From Pseudomonadota bacterium (GTDB lineage: Bacteria > Pseudomonadota > Gammaproteobacteria > Burkholderiales > JABEVD01), in NCBI GenBank assembly GCA_021811205.1, contig JAJZPK010000002.1, positions 1-27,394 of the forward strand: a stretch of DNA of 27,394 nucleotides. Direction: 5' to 3'. Position 1 is the stretch's first letter. Every line of letters starts with the position of its first letter. The notes under the pieces were generated by a model that did not search any database, was not told the origin of the DNA, and saw only the letters and a list, made by a program, of their open reading frames with translations. Shown piece after piece: positions 11,019-21,493 of this stretch. The translations under genes and the position numbers were made by a program.

Positions 11019-11555
11019 CTATCTTGTAAGGGCGAATGCCATCGCCTGTAACTTGCCGCGCACGGATGCATCGATCACGTCGTCACCGATCTCGATCTTG
11101 ACGCCCCCGATCAGATCCGGGTCCACTTCAGCGCTGGCTTCGACTTTTTTCTTGAACTTGCCCTCGAGCTTTTTAACCAGATCGCCGAGCTGAGCCTTGG
11201 TCATCGGATAGGCCGAAATCACCCTGGCTTCAAGCATTCCGCCTTCTTCAGCCTTCAGCGCCTCATATAGCTCCGCAATCTGCGGCAGGACGGCGAGCCG
11301 TCCATTGTGTATGAGCTCCTTGACGAAGTTGAGCCCCATTTCGCTGATCTTTCCGGCTGCAAGCGAAGTGAACAGCGCCTCGATCTTGGCAGGCGTGATG
11401 CTCGGATCGGTGATGCATGATTGCATGCCCGCATCCTGAACAACCGCAGCAAGGAATTGCAGCGCCCCGGACCACTCCTCAAGGGTTCCTTTTTCCTTGG
11501 CGACGCGAAACACCGCCTCGGCATAGGGTCTCGCAATGGTTACGATTTCGGCCAT
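11019..11555 (-). CDS. atpH: F1Fo ATP synthase delta subunit (OSCP-like)
   Basis: 178 residues. The N-terminal helical bundle begins [16 protein letters not shown], and the C-terminal part has [26 protein letters not shown], both hallmarks of the delta/OSCP family. It joins the top of F1 to the b-subunit stator. It lies 9 nt after atpF and 8 nt before atpA. Confidence 0.98.
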   Translation of the reverse strand: MAEIVTIARPYAEAVFRVAKEKGTLEEWSGALQFLAAVVQDAGMQSCITDPSITPAKIEALFTSLAAGKISEMGLNFVKELIHNGRLAVLPQIAELYEALKAEEGGMLEARVISAYPMTKAQLGDLVKKLEGKFKKKVEASAEVDPDLIGGVKIEIGDDVIDASVRGKLQAMAFALTR

Positions 11556-11564
11556 GTCAGTCCC

Positions 11565-12035
11565 TTAAAGCTCCGACTGGATCGACTTGAGAAGCTCTGC
11601 GTGCTTGGCCGTATCGACTTCCTGGCGCAGAATCTTTTCCGCACCGGCCACGGCAAGCGCCGCCACCTGATCCCTGAGGGCTTCGCGTGCACGGAAGACT
11701 TCCTGTTCGACTTCCGCTTTTGCACCGTTCAGGAGCCGCTCGCCTTCTTCCTTTGCGGCGTTCTTGGCTTCGTCGACAATCTGCGCCGCGCGATTTTCGG
11801 CTTGCGAAATCACTTCGGCCGCTTTCTGCTTGGCTTCATGCAAAATTTCGAGAGACTTCTTTGTCGCCAACTCGAGTTCAGATTTCCCGCGCTCGCCTGC
11901 CGCAAGTCCATCGGCAATCCGCTTGGCGCGCTCCCCCATCGCGTTGGTGATGGGAGGCCAGATGTACTTCATGCAGAACCAGACGAACATGACGAACATG
12001 ATCGTTTGGCCGAGAAGGGTTGCATTGATGTTCAT
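11565..12035 (-). CDS. atpF: F1Fo ATP synthase b subunit (peripheral stalk)
   Basis: 156 residues, as in E. coli. A single N-terminal membrane helix ([23 protein letters not shown]) leads into a long charged Ala/Glu/Lys-rich helix that dimerises as the stator stalk. There is one copy of the gene, so the stalk is a b2 homodimer and not a b/b' pair as in photosynthetic bacteria. It lies 32 nt after atpE. Confidence 0.98.
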   Translation of the reverse strand: MNINATLLGQTIMFVMFVWFCMKYIWPPITNAMGERAKRIADGLAAGERGKSELELATKKSLEILHEAKQKAAEVISQAENRAAQIVDEAKNAAKEEGERLLNGAKAEVEQEVFRAREALRDQVAALAVAGAEKILRQEVDTAKHAELLKSIQSEL

Positions 12036-12067
12036 GCAAATTCTTCCTTCGGTTAATTCCCGCTTGC

Positions 12068-12310
<243 letters not shown>

Positions 12311-12350
12311 TTAGTTTTTCTCCTGTATTTAATAAAGTTGAGTTGAAAAA
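12311..12350 (-). promoter_or_regulatory. Strong translation initiation region of atpE
   Basis: The 45-nt atpB-atpE gap is the longest inside the operon and is markedly AT-rich (TTCAACTCAACTTTATTAAA on the minus strand). AGGAG (12324-12320) lies about 9 nt before ATG. Low structure plus a consensus Shine-Dalgarno resembles the known atpE enhancer of E. coli, which raises c-subunit synthesis. The functional parallel is an inference. Confidence 0.6.
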
Positions 12351-12355
12351 GAATC

Positions 12356-13547
<1,192 letters not shown>

Positions 13548-13569
13548 CGCGCCATTACAAACCTTGGCG

Positions 13570-13598
13570 ATGTTAGCAACGTTTTTCGGCCCTGTCAA
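13570..13598 (-). promoter_or_regulatory. sigma70-type promoter of the atp operon
   Basis: On the minus strand, TTGACA (13598-13593) is a perfect -35. A 17-nt spacer and TAACAT (13575-13570, 4/6 to TATAAT) follow, and TGC directly before the -10 is an extended -10 element. The -35 includes the TGA stop codon of parB. The start point would be near 13563, only a few nucleotides ahead of AAGG and the mini-ORF. Confidence 0.7.
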
Positions 13599-14428
13599 AC
13601 GCGAAACCTGCCCAGAATGGAATCGAGGTGCTCGAGACTGGAATATTCGATTACGAGCTTGCCGCTCCCCTTCTTTCCATGGCTGATCGTCACCCCTGTG
13701 CCGAGCTTGGACGAAATTTCCTCCTGCAGTCTCAATACGTCGCGGTCGGCAGGCTTTTCCTGCTTTTGACCACTCTGCAAAGCCTGGACCATCCTTTCCG
13801 CTTCCCTCACCGAAAGCTGCTTCTTCGCGATGAGATTGCCGAGCTCCACCTGCTCTGCCGGGGACAGGCTCAGCAGCGCGCGTGCATGCCCCATGTCGAT
13901 CTTGCCCTGCATGAGCAGATCCTGGGCCGGCTTGGCCAGATTGAGCAGGCGCAGCAGATTGCTTACCGCACTGCGCGAATATCCCACCGCATCGGCCGCC
14001 TCCTGATGCGTCATGCCGAATTCATCCACAAGGCGCTGGATGCCGATCGCCTGCTCCAGGGGATTCAGGTCTTCCCTTTGTATGTTTTCGATGAGCGCCA
14101 TCGAAAGCGCCGCCTCGTCCGGCACTTCCCTGATCAGGACCGGGACTTCTTCCAGGCCTGCGAGCTGGGATGCGCGCCAGCGCCGCTCTCCCGCGATGAT
14201 CTCGTACTTGCCTTGCGCGACCTGCCTCACCAGAATGGGCTGCATGATCCCTTGTGATCTTATGGATTCGGCAAGATGCATCAGTGAATCCTGATCCATC
14301 ATGCTTCTCGGCTGGTATTTTCCAGGCTGGAGCTCACCCACTTTCAGCTTCCGCAGGTCTCCGGACGAAGATTCATCCCCTCCCAGCAGCGCGTCCAGCC
14401 CCCTTCCCAATCCCTTTTGTCTTGTCAT
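13595..14428 (-). CDS. parB: Chromosome-partitioning protein ParB (Spo0J), CTP-dependent clamp
   Basis: 277 residues. The N-terminal ParA-contact peptide is KGLGRGLDALLG (5-16). The CTP-binding domain has GERRWRA (80-86) and ENIQREDLNP (114-123). The helix-turn-helix MTHQEAADAVGYSRSAVSNLLRLL follows at about 139-162, and a C-terminal dimerisation domain closes the chain. ParB loads at parS, slides as a CTP clamp and forms the partition complex near the origin. Two candidate sites are seen at 17730 and 24016. It lies 9 nt after parA. Its stop codon is part of the atp promoter. Confidence 0.98.
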   Translation of the reverse strand: MTRQKGLGRGLDALLGGDESSSGDLRKLKVGELQPGKYQPRSMMDQDSLMHLAESIRSQGIMQPILVRQVAQGKYEIIAGERRWRASQLAGLEEVPVLIREVPDEAALSMALIENIQREDLNPLEQAIGIQRLVDEFGMTHQEAADAVGYSRSAVSNLLRLLNLAKPAQDLLMQGKIDMGHARALLSLSPAEQVELGNLIAKKQLSVREAERMVQALQSGQKQEKPADRDVLRLQEEISSKLGTGVTISHGKKGSGKLVIEYSSLEHLDSILGRFRV

Positions 14429-14437
14429 CTTCTTCCC

Positions 14438-15205
14438 TTATGAATGATGCCTGTTGAGGATCTCCCCGGCCAAAGTCAGGTAAGCCGCGGCCCCCTTCGA
14501 ATTCCTGTCGTGAACCATCGCGGGCAGCCCGTAGCTCGGCGCCTCCGCCAGCCTGACATTGCGCGGAATCACGGTGCGGTAAACCTTGTCTCCGAAATGC
14601 TGCTGAAGCTGGTCGGACACCTGCTGTGCAAGCATGTTCCGCGGATCGAACATGGTGCGAAGCAAGCCCTCGATCTGCAGTTGCGGATTGAGGTTGGCGC
14701 GCACCCGCTTGATCGTCTTGATGAGATCGGACAGGCCTTCCAGCGCATAATACTCGCATTGCATCGGGATCATCACGGCATCCGCCGCGCACAGCCCGTT
14801 GACGGTGAGCAGATTGAGCGCAGGCGGGCAGTCGATCAGGATATAGTCGTAGTCTTCAGCCACGGAATCGAGCGAATCCTTGAGCCTGGACTCCCTCCCC
14901 GCTTCCTCGACGAGCTCGACTTCTGCGCCCGCGAGATCGCGGTTGGCCGGCAGAAGATCGTAATTGCCCGCAGGGGATGTGACCCGCACCTCTTCGAGCG
15001 TGCGCTCCTGCAACAGAAGATGATAGATGGTCCTGGACAGGGCGGCCTTGTCCACCCCGCTTCCCATCGTCGCGTTGCCCTGCGGATCGAGATCGACCAG
15101 CAGCACTTTCTGCTTTGCGGCGGCCAGGCTCGCGCCGAGATTGACGGTCGTCGTTGTCTTTCCCACGCCGCCCTTTTGGTTGGTGATCGCCAATATACGC
15201 GCCAT
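14438..15205 (-). CDS. parA: Chromosome-partitioning ATPase ParA (Soj)
   Basis: 255 residues. The deviant Walker A KGGVGKT is at 11-17, then VDLDPQGNAT, and DYILIDCPPALNLLT as Walker B. It dimerises with ATP on the nucleoid and moves ParB-parS complexes. In related systems it also influences DnaA. It is the chromosomal type: small, without an N-terminal HTH. It lies 1 nt after rsmG and 9 nt before parB, in the conserved rsmG-parA-parB order. Confidence 0.98.
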   Translation of the reverse strand: MARILAITNQKGGVGKTTTTVNLGASLAAAKQKVLLVDLDPQGNATMGSGVDKAALSRTIYHLLLQERTLEEVRVTSPAGNYDLLPANRDLAGAEVELVEEAGRESRLKDSLDSVAEDYDYILIDCPPALNLLTVNGLCAADAVMIPMQCEYYALEGLSDLIKTIKRVRANLNPQLQIEGLLRTMFDPRNMLAQQVSDQLQQHFGDKVYRTVIPRNVRLAEAPSYGLPAMVHDRNSKGAAAYLTLAGEILNRHHS

Positions 15206-15206
15206 G

Positions 15207-15812
15207 CTAATCCGCCTCCAGTTTCATGATGACCAGATGCCTCTCCCCTTCCAAACCCGGAACCTTCAGGGGAATGACCGCTTCGACTACAGCCCGCTCG
15301 GGCAACTGCGCCAGCTCTTTCTCGGGATATTGCCCCTTCATGGCGGCAAACCGCTCTCCCAGGCGGCCGGACAAGCGCAGAAATTCTCCTGTTTCCGCAA
15401 ACGCCCGCGATACGACAAGCCCGAAATTTCTTTCACCGATCGCCTCGACCCGCTCCGACAATACCGAAACATTCTTCAGCCCCAGCTCGATGACGGCCTG
15501 CCTGAGAAACGCCGCCTTCTTCTGGTTGCTCTCGACGAGCGTCACCTGCCAATCGGGCCTTGCTATCGCAAGCACAATGCCGGGCAATCCCGCCCCGCTG
15601 CCGATGTCCGCGATGCTGTCCGCCTCGATGTGCGGCAGAATCGAAAGGCTGTCGAGCAGATGATGGCTGACTATTTTTTCCCTTTCCCTGATCGCGGTCA
15701 GGTTGTACACCTTGTTCCACTTCTCGATCAGGTCTGCATAGGCCTCGAGCAAGCGGACTCCCGAATCGGGAATGTCGAGTCCGAGAGCAGCGATACCCTG
15801 GCGAAGATTCAT
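15207..15812 (-). CDS. rsmG: 16S rRNA (guanine527-N7)-methyltransferase RsmG
   Basis: 201 residues. The SAM-binding motif is [10 protein letters not shown] (69-78), preceded by [13 protein letters not shown] and HHLLDSLS, both diagnostic of RsmG/GidB. It methylates G527 in the 530 loop of 16S rRNA; loss causes low-level streptomycin resistance in other bacteria. The start overlaps the mnmG stop by 4 nt (ATGA), and the parA ATG is 1 nt after its stop. Confidence 0.97.
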   Translation of the reverse strand: MNLRQGIAALGLDIPDSGVRLLEAYADLIEKWNKVYNLTAIREREKIVSHHLLDSLSILPHIEADSIADIGSGAGLPGIVLAIARPDWQVTLVESNQKKAAFLRQAVIELGLKNVSVLSERVEAIGERNFGLVVSRAFAETGEFLRLSGRLGERFAAMKGQYPEKELAQLPERAVVEAVIPLKVPGLEGERHLVIMKLEAD

Positions 15813-17674
15813 GCTGCAGAAAAGCCCCGCTTCTGATGCACGAGAAGCAGGGATACCGCGGCCGGCGTAATGCCTGAAAGTCGCGCTGCCTGGCCTATGG
15901 TCTCAGGTTTGTGGCGGTTGAGGATCTGCCTGGTTTCGGACGAGAGCCCTTTCACTTGCGCGTAATCGATGTCCAGAGGCAGCTGAAGCGCTTCGAATTC
16001 CATCCCTTTTGCGATCTCTGCTTCCTGCCGCTCGATGTATCCGCCGTATTTGGCCTGGATCTCGACCTGGCTCGCCACTTCCGGCGCGATTTCCGTTTTT
16101 TCCCCGAGCGACGCCAGCGCTTCATAATTCACGTCAGGACGCCTCAAGAGTTCGTACAGGCTGTATTCGCGCTCTATGGATTGGCCGAGCACCCTTTCAA
16201 TTTCTTCGCGTGAAGCCTGCTTCGGATTCAGCCATGTGGACTTGAGCCTGGCAGACTCCCTTTCGATCGCCTCCCTTTTTTCACAGAATGCCCGCCACCT
16301 TGCTTCATCCACGACGCCGAGCGCCCTTCCGATTTCCGTGAGCCTCAAATCCGCGTTGTCCTCCCGAAGCATCAGGCGATATTCCGCCCGACTGGTGAAC
16401 ATCCTGTAAGGCTCGGTCACGCCCTTTGTGACCAGGTCGTCGACCATCACGCCGACATAGGCCTCATTCCGCTTCGGGCTCCAGGCATCCTTGTCTTCCG
16501 ATCTCAGCGCGGCATTGATACCGGCCAGTATGCCCTGGGCGGCCGCCTCTTCGTAGCCTGTCGTCCCGTTGATCTGACCTGCGAAATAAAGGCTGGCGAT
16601 GGCCTTCGTCTCCAGCGAGCTCCTGAGGCCGGTCGGGTCGAAATAATCGTATTCGATCGCATACCCGGGGCGCGTGATGTGCGCATTTTCCAGCCCCTTC
16701 ATCGAATGGATGAGCTCGACCTGCACGTCATAGGGCAGGCTCGTCGAAATGCCATTCGGATAGATTTCGTGCGTGTTCAGGCCCTCGGGTTCGAGGAAAA
16801 TCTGGTGGCTCGTCCGCTCGGCAAAGCGCGTGACCTTGTCCTCGATGGAAGGACAGTAGCGAGGACCCACTCCCTCGATGACCCCTGTGAACATCGGAGA
16901 CCGGTCAAGTCCGCCGCGGATGATTTCGTGCGTCTTCTCGTTCGTATGGGTGATCCAGCACGGCACCTGACGCGGATGGAGGTCGGCGCTTCCCATGAAC
17001 GAAAAGACCGGAACAGGGTCGTCTCCGGGCTGCATGGAAAGCTTCGAATAATCGATGCTTGCGCCATGGATCCTGGGCGGCGTGCCCGTCTTCAGCCTGC
17101 CCACCGGCAAAGCCAGTTCGCGCAGCCTGGCCGCAAGGCTGATGGAAGGCGGGTCTCCCGCCCTTCCCGCCTGGTAATTCTTCAGCCCGACATGGATCAG
17201 TCCGGAAAGGAATGTGCCCGCCGTCAGCACGACCGTTTTTCCGGAAATCCTGATGCCGAGCTGGGTCACGACGCCGGCAACCCTGTCCCCTTCCAGGATC
17301 AGATCGTCGACGGCCTGCTGGAACAGCCACAGATTGGGCTGGGACTCGAGCCTGCTCCTGATCGCCTGCCTGTAGAGCATTCTGTCGGCCTGGGCGCGGG
17401 TGGCGCGGACAGCATACCCCTTGCTTGCGTTCAGGGTCCTGAACTGGATGCCGGCCTCGTCCGCGGCGAGCGCCATGGCGCCGCCCAGCGCATCGATTTC
17501 CCTGACGAGATGCCCCTTGCCTATGCCGCCTATGGCGGGATTGCAGGACATCTGTCCGAGCGTTTCGATGTTGTGCGTGAGCAGCAGGGTTTTCCTGCCC
17601 ATCCTGGCCGATGCGAGCGCCGCTTCGGTTCCCGCATGGCCTCCGCCGACTACGATGACATCAAAATTCTGCAT
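15809..17674 (-). CDS. mnmG: tRNA uridine 5-carboxymethylaminomethyl modification enzyme, FAD subunit
   Basis: 621 residues. The FAD-binding [10 protein letters not shown] is at 10-19, then [24 protein letters not shown], and a C-terminal helical domain that binds MnmE. With MnmE it installs the cmnm5 or nm5 group on U34 of tRNAs that read split codon boxes. ATG at 17674 is the family start. No convincing Shine-Dalgarno or promoter is seen just upstream. The 71-nt gap to mnmE carries a parS-like site, so mnmG may depend on transcription from mnmE or on a weak local promoter. Confidence 0.98.
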   Translation of the reverse strand: MQNFDVIVVGGGHAGTEAALASARMGRKTLLLTHNIETLGQMSCNPAIGGIGKGHLVREIDALGGAMALAADEAGIQFRTLNASKGYAVRATRAQADRMLYRQAIRSRLESQPNLWLFQQAVDDLILEGDRVAGVVTQLGIRISGKTVVLTAGTFLSGLIHVGLKNYQAGRAGDPPSISLAARLRELALPVGRLKTGTPPRIHGASIDYSKLSMQPGDDPVPVFSFMGSADLHPRQVPCWITHTNEKTHEIIRGGLDRSPMFTGVIEGVGPRYCPSIEDKVTRFAERTSHQIFLEPEGLNTHEIYPNGISTSLPYDVQVELIHSMKGLENAHITRPGYAIEYDYFDPTGLRSSLETKAIASLYFAGQINGTTGYEEAAAQGILAGINAALRSEDKDAWSPKRNEAYVGVMVDDLVTKGVTEPYRMFTSRAEYRLMLREDNADLRLTEIGRALGVVDEARWRAFCEKREAIERESARLKSTWLNPKQASREEIERVLGQSIEREYSLYELLRRPDVNYEALASLGEKTEIAPEVASQVEIQAKYGGYIERQEAEIAKGMEFEALQLPLDIDYAQVKGLSSETRQILNRHKPETIGQAARLSGITPAAVSLLLVHQKRGFSAA

Positions 17675-17729
17675 ATTTCGTGAAGATCAGACCGAGGTGT
17701 GCATGATACTCCACTTTCGCCACGCATAG

Positions 17730-17745
17730 TGTTTCACGTGGAACG
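17730..17745. promoter_or_regulatory. parS-like ParB loading site (14/16), mnmE-mnmG gap
   Basis: The 16-mer TGTTTCACGTGGAACG matches the consensus TGTTTCACGTGAAACA at 14 positions. The left half and the central CACGTG are intact; the mismatches are at positions 12 and 16. It directly abuts the mnmE stop codon (17746-17748). It is about 3.8 kb from the dnaA start, where parS sites usually lie. Confidence 0.72.
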
Positions 17746-19071
17746 CTATTTGCCGATGCAGAACCTGGAGAAGATTTCACCGAGCAGATCGTCCGGACTG
17801 AATTCGCCCGTGATTCGCGAAAGAGCGGCCTGTGCACGCCGCAGCTCTTCCGCGAAAATCTCGACGCCCGTCGAAATTTTTGCGCATTCGAGCGCATCCC
17901 TTGCCTCGCGCAACGCGGCGACATGGCGCTGTCTCGCGATGAACTGGTTCTCGCCGGGCTCGTGCAGCGAAAGAAGCTCGAGAAGACGCTTTTTCAATGC
18001 ATCCACCCCTTCCCCTGTCTTTGCCGAAATGCCGACTTCTCCCGTCTCGAGCATCCCGAACGCGCAGCCTGAAAGATCGGCTTTGTTGAATACCACTTGA
18101 ACGGGAAGGTCCGGAAGGCTCGCCAGTATCTTTTTGTCTTGCTCGTCGATTCCTTTCGAAGAATCCGCGAGGTAGAGGATCAGGTCGGATTTCTCGATCG
18201 CCTCCCGCGCCCTTGCCATTCCGATGCGCTCGACGGGATCTTCCGATTCCCTGAGCCCTGCCGTATCGACCGCATGGACCGGGAAACCCTCGATCTCGAG
18301 GGACTGCCTGATGGCATCGCGGGTCGTGCCGGGAATGTCAGTGACGATGGCGATTTCTTCGCCCGAAAGCCTGTTGAGCAGGCTGGATTTGCCGACATTG
18401 GGCTGCCCGGCGAAAACGATGTTGATGCCGGATCGCAACAGGCTTCCCTGTCTTGCCGCATCGAGCACGCCATCCAGCCGGCCCAGAATGGCGGCCAGCT
18501 TGCCGTAAGCGTCTGCAGATTCGAGGAAATCGATTTCCTCTTCCGGGAAATCCAGGGTGGCCTCGACGAGCATGCGCAGCTCGATCAGGCTGTCCACGAG
18601 CGCGTGGACCCTTTTCGAGAATTCTCCTGAAAGCGACCGGATCGCGCTGCGGGCCGCGCCCGTTGTCGCCGCATCGATCAGATCGGCCACGCTTTCAGCC
18701 TGGGCAAGGTCGATCTTGTCGTTCAAAAATGCGCGTCGAGTGAATTCGCCGGGCTCGGCAAGGCGTGCCCCGAGCTCCAGGCAGCGCGCAAGCACCATGC
18801 CGAGCACGACCTGGCCGCCATGGCCCTGCAGTTCGAGCACGTCCTCTCCGGTGAAGGAGCGCGGGCCTTCGAAGTACAGGGCGAGGCCGAAATCGATGGC
18901 GCGCCCCCCGCTGTCGCGAAATCGGCAAAGCGCGGCTTGTCTTGGATCGATGGATTTTCCGAGGATGCCCGGCATCAGTTCGCGGACGCCAGGACCCGAG
19001 ATGCGCACCACGCCGACCCCGCCCTTCCCTGGCGGGGTGGCTATGGCAGCAATGGTGTCACCGCTTGGCAT
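17746..19071 (-). CDS. mnmE: tRNA modification GTPase MnmE (TrmE)
   Basis: 441 residues. The N-terminal formyl-THF-binding domain begins DTIAAIATPPGKGGVGVVRISG. The G domain inside the helical part has GQPNVGKS (222-229), DIPGTTRD, DTAG (269-272) and NKAD. The chain ends in FCIGK, whose Cys is essential. With MnmG it modifies U34 of tRNAs. Its first 14 nt overlap the 3' end of yidC, so it is translationally coupled to it. It is slightly shorter than the 454-residue E. coli protein. Confidence 0.98.
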   Translation of the reverse strand: MPSGDTIAAIATPPGKGGVGVVRISGPGVRELMPGILGKSIDPRQAALCRFRDSGGRAIDFGLALYFEGPRSFTGEDVLELQGHGGQVVLGMVLARCLELGARLAEPGEFTRRAFLNDKIDLAQAESVADLIDAATTGAARSAIRSLSGEFSKRVHALVDSLIELRMLVEATLDFPEEEIDFLESADAYGKLAAILGRLDGVLDAARQGSLLRSGINIVFAGQPNVGKSSLLNRLSGEEIAIVTDIPGTTRDAIRQSLEIEGFPVHAVDTAGLRESEDPVERIGMARAREAIEKSDLILYLADSSKGIDEQDKKILASLPDLPVQVVFNKADLSGCAFGMLETGEVGISAKTGEGVDALKKRLLELLSLHEPGENQFIARQRHVAALREARDALECAKISTGVEIFAEELRRAQAALSRITGEFSPDDLLGEIFSRFCIGK

Positions 19072-20695
19072 GGGCGGTGGCAGTTTCCTTTCCGATCATT
19101 CGGGTGATGTACCATTGCTGGGAAATGGAGAGCACGTTGTTCACCAGCCAGTAAAGCACGAGCCCGGCGGGGAAGAAGAAGAAGAAAATGCTGAATGCGA
19201 TCGGCATGATCTGCATCACCTTCGCCTGAATCGGATCGGGAGGCGCGGGATTCATCTTCGTCTGCAGCAGCATGGTGACGCCCATGATGAGCGGCAGCAC
19301 GTAATAGGGATCAGGCTGGGAAAGATCCTGGATCCACAGCATGAAGGGCGCATTGCGCAGCTCAACCGACGTGAGCAGAACCGTGTAAAGGGCGATGAAT
19401 ACGGGGATCTGCACCGCGATCGGCAGGCACCCTCCGAGCGGATTGACCTTCTCGGTCTTGTAAAGCTCCATCATCGCCTGGTTCATGCGCTGCTTGTCTT
19501 CGCCGTACTGCTCCTTGAGCACCTGGAGCTTCGGATTCAAGGCGCGCATCTTGGCCATCGACTTGTAGCTTGCCGCGGAAAGCGGGAAGAAGATCAGCTT
19601 GATACAGACGGTCAGCAATATGATGGCGATGCCCCAGTTCTGCACCCACTTGTAGAAGAGCGACAGCACCCAGAAAAGCGGTTTGGCGATGACCGTGACC
19701 CATCCGTAGTCGATCACGAGATCAAGCCCGGGCGCAAGCTTCACAAGCAGATTCTGCTCCTGGGGTCCGGCATAGAGGGGAACCGTAATCTGCCCGTCCT
19801 TGCCGGGACCGATGCTGCCCACGGGCAGAACGACGCCCGCCGAATAGAGGTCCGGGCCGAGCTGTTTGGTATAGAACTCGCGCTTGACATTGCCTTCAGG
19901 CAGCCAGGCCGTGACGAAATAATGCTGGATCATGGCGATCCAGCCGTTGTCGTCGGTGCCCGGATAATTCGTTTTCCCCTTGGCGATCTCGGAGAAATCC
20001 GCCTTCACAAACTTGGATTTTTCAGTGTAGACCGCAGCGCCCGTGTAGGTCTTGGCAAAGCGGGATGCGCCCTCGGGCGGATCGCCGTCTCTCAGCAGCT
20101 GGAAATAGGCGTAGGGCTGGATGGCGGCGGAGCCGGTATTGTGGATGTCGTAGGAAACATCGACGACGTAGCTGTTCCTGTGGAACGTGTAGATCTTCTC
20201 GACCTTGAAGCCCGCATTTTCAGGCGCCTCGAGCCTCACTTCGAGGGTGTTCTTTCCGGGCTGAAGCGTATAGCTGGAGGCCTGGGATGTGAACGGCGTC
20301 TTGTGGGTGGGCAGGCCGTTGCCGATCAGGCCGGTCTGCGCAACATAGATCCTGCGCCCCTCGCTCTGCAGGAAGGAATAGGCCTTCGAGGCATCCTTCG
20401 CGTCGCGATACCGGGTGAGCTCCAGAGCGCGCAGATCGCCGCCTATGGTGCTGATCTGGGCATCCATCAGGTCCGTCTTGACTTGGATGACGGCGCTTTT
20501 CTGCAGTTCGGGAGAAGACTCGACCGCAGCCCCGCCCGTCGCGGAGGGTTTGGCTTCGGTCAGCTGTGCGCTTGGAACAGGCGTTTGCTGCGCGACCTGT
20601 GCGGGCGGCGGCTGATGGGAAGCCTGCCATTTCTGCCAAAGCAGCAGAATCGACAGGGAAAATACGAGAAATACAACCAGCCTTTTAGTGTCCAT
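19058..20695 (-). CDS. yidC: Membrane protein insertase YidC
   Basis: 545 residues. An N-terminal membrane anchor (about 5-22) is followed by a Pro/Ala/Gln-rich linker, a large periplasmic beta-domain (about 70-330), and the conserved insertase core with five helices (KPLFWVLSLFYKWVQNWG to the end). The conserved positive groove and the loop KMRALNPKLQVLKEQYGEDKQ are present. It inserts membrane proteins such as the AtpE c subunit and subunit a alone or with Sec. It starts 14 nt after yidD. Confidence 0.98.
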   Translation of the reverse strand: MDTKRLVVFLVFSLSILLLWQKWQASHQPPPAQVAQQTPVPSAQLTEAKPSATGGAAVESSPELQKSAVIQVKTDLMDAQISTIGGDLRALELTRYRDAKDASKAYSFLQSEGRRIYVAQTGLIGNGLPTHKTPFTSQASSYTLQPGKNTLEVRLEAPENAGFKVEKIYTFHRNSYVVDVSYDIHNTGSAAIQPYAYFQLLRDGDPPEGASRFAKTYTGAAVYTEKSKFVKADFSEIAKGKTNYPGTDDNGWIAMIQHYFVTAWLPEGNVKREFYTKQLGPDLYSAGVVLPVGSIGPGKDGQITVPLYAGPQEQNLLVKLAPGLDLVIDYGWVTVIAKPLFWVLSLFYKWVQNWGIAIILLTVCIKLIFFPLSAASYKSMAKMRALNPKLQVLKEQYGEDKQRMNQAMMELYKTEKVNPLGGCLPIAVQIPVFIALYTVLLTSVELRNAPFMLWIQDLSQPDPYYVLPLIMGVTMLLQTKMNPAPPDPIQAKVMQIMPIAFSIFFFFFPAGLVLYWLVNNVLSISQQWYITRMIGKETATAHAKR

Positions 20696-20709
20696 AACTC
20701 TCTACCATT

Positions 20710-20919
20710 TCAGGGGACGGGGTCATGGCCGCCCGGATTCCACGGGTGGCATCTCGAAATCCGCCTCGCCCCGAGCCAGATGCCCTTTAAAAGTCCGTAT
20801 TTTCTCAAGGCCTGACAGGCATATTCCGAACAGGTCGGGGTGAACCTGCACGAAGGCCCCAGAAACGGACTCAATGCGTATTGATAAAGCCTAATCAGCC
20901 CGATCAGAAGACGAGACAT
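20710..20919 (-). CDS. yidD: YidD, small membrane-protein insertion efficiency factor
   Basis: 69 residues. The family pattern is complete: an amphipathic N-terminus ([18 protein letters not shown]), three conserved cysteines in [16 protein letters not shown], and [12 protein letters not shown] at the end. It is a peripheral inner-membrane protein thought to assist YidC. It overlaps the 3' end of rnpA by 29 nt, the usual arrangement. Confidence 0.96.
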   Translation of the reverse strand: MSRLLIGLIRLYQYALSPFLGPSCRFTPTCSEYACQALRKYGLLKGIWLGARRISRCHPWNPGGHDPVP

Positions 20920-21265
20920 GCGATGCCCTGCCTACCAGTTTGCACAATTCCTGCCTTGCACCCGAAGCCGCATCGCGTCTCAGGGGCTTTTTCAGCCTTA
21001 CGACGAGATCCAGGCCGCGGAGTTCGCCGGCATGCGTCCGGAACACCTCCCTGACGATCCGCCTCGCAAGATTCCTGTAAACGGCAAGCCGCTCGATCTT
21101 CTTCGAAACGATCATGCCCAGCCTGGGATGCAGCATCCCGTTCGGCCTGACCTGGATCTGGAAAAACTCGCCGAAAACGGCCCGCCTGAAACTAAAAACG
21201 GACGAAAACTCGTCCGCCTTCAGCAAGCGATACGATCTCGGAAAGGATGAGCGGGGTCCTCTCAG
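20891..21265 (-). CDS. rnpA: Ribonuclease P protein component, apparent CTG start
   Basis: About 124 residues. The family core is seen: [20 protein letters not shown], then [11 protein letters not shown] and the RNA-binding motif [11 protein letters not shown]. It assists RNase P RNA in 5' maturation of tRNAs. There is no ATG or GTG in frame before FPRSYRLL. The only options are CTG at 21265, which overlaps the rpmH stop (CTGA) with GAGG 8 nt upstream, or a TTG at 21412 that gives 173 residues and runs through the whole of rpmH. A TTG further in would cut off the conserved N-terminus. I favour CTG by spacing and family length, but do not regard it as proven. Confidence 0.85.
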   Translation of the reverse strand: MRGPRSSFPRSYRLLKADEFSSVFSFRRAVFGEFFQIQVRPNGMLHPRLGMIVSKKIERLAVYRNLARRIVREVFRTHAGELRGLDLVVRLKKPLRRDAASGARQELCKLVGRASHVSSSDRAD

Positions 21266-21396
21266 ACACCCAGCCTCGAGCGCCCGCGTGCCCTGCGCGC
21301 CCTGATCACTGCACGTCCGCCGCGAGTCTTCATCCTGACCAAGAAGCCGTGAGTCCGCTTCCGCCTCGTCACCGAAGGTTGATATGTACGCTTCAT
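21262..21396 (-). CDS. rpmH: 50S ribosomal protein L34
   Basis: 44 residues, highly basic: it starts [18 protein letters not shown] and ends RGRSRLGV, the almost invariant L34 sequence apart from small changes. GGAG lies 7 nt before ATG, in a leader driven by a near-consensus promoter. The stop overlaps the rnpA start. It is the first gene of the leftward rpmH-rnpA-yidD-yidC-mnmE group. Confidence 0.97.
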   Translation of the reverse strand: MKRTYQPSVTRRKRTHGFLVRMKTRGGRAVIRARRARGRSRLGV

Positions 21397-21423
21397 TCCT
21401 GCTCTCCGTCAATAAAACTGCTT

Positions 21424-21453
21424 ATTACACCCTTTTACGCCGACCCCTGTCAA
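21424..21453 (-). promoter_or_regulatory. sigma70-type promoter for rpmH-rnpA-yidD-yidC-mnmE
   Basis: On the minus strand, TTGACA (21453-21448) is perfect. An 18-nt spacer leads to TGTAAT (21429-21424, 5/6). Transcription would start near 21417, about 20 nt before rpmH ATG. This fits a strong ribosomal protein promoter that fires away from the origin. Confidence 0.72.
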
Positions 21454-21484
21454 CATTCTTTTTTTCCCTAAAATAGCGCCCAGC

Positions 21485-21493
21485 TGTGGATAA
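21485..21493 (-). promoter_or_regulatory. DnaA box (consensus)
   Basis: TGTGGATAA is the exact complement of the strong DnaA box TTATCCACA. It lies 84 nt before the dnaA ATG, where it could serve origin firing, dnaA autoregulation, or both. Confidence 0.8.

Noticed and set aside
9865..11193. A 442-codon plus-strand frame opposite atpA
   Set aside because: Shadow of atpA; the translation is Asp/Arg/Gly-rich without any family pattern or ribosome binding site.
13548..13598. Upstream TTG start for atpI
   Set aside because: The TTG is part of the -35 box and the extra 17 residues are unlike the family; ATG 13547 gives a normal AtpI.
18557..20815. A 752-codon open frame on the plus strand across mnmE and yidC
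   Set aside because: It lies fully antisense to two certain genes; its low-complexity, Arg/Ser/Pro/His-rich translation has no recognisable domain and is typical of GC-biased shadows.
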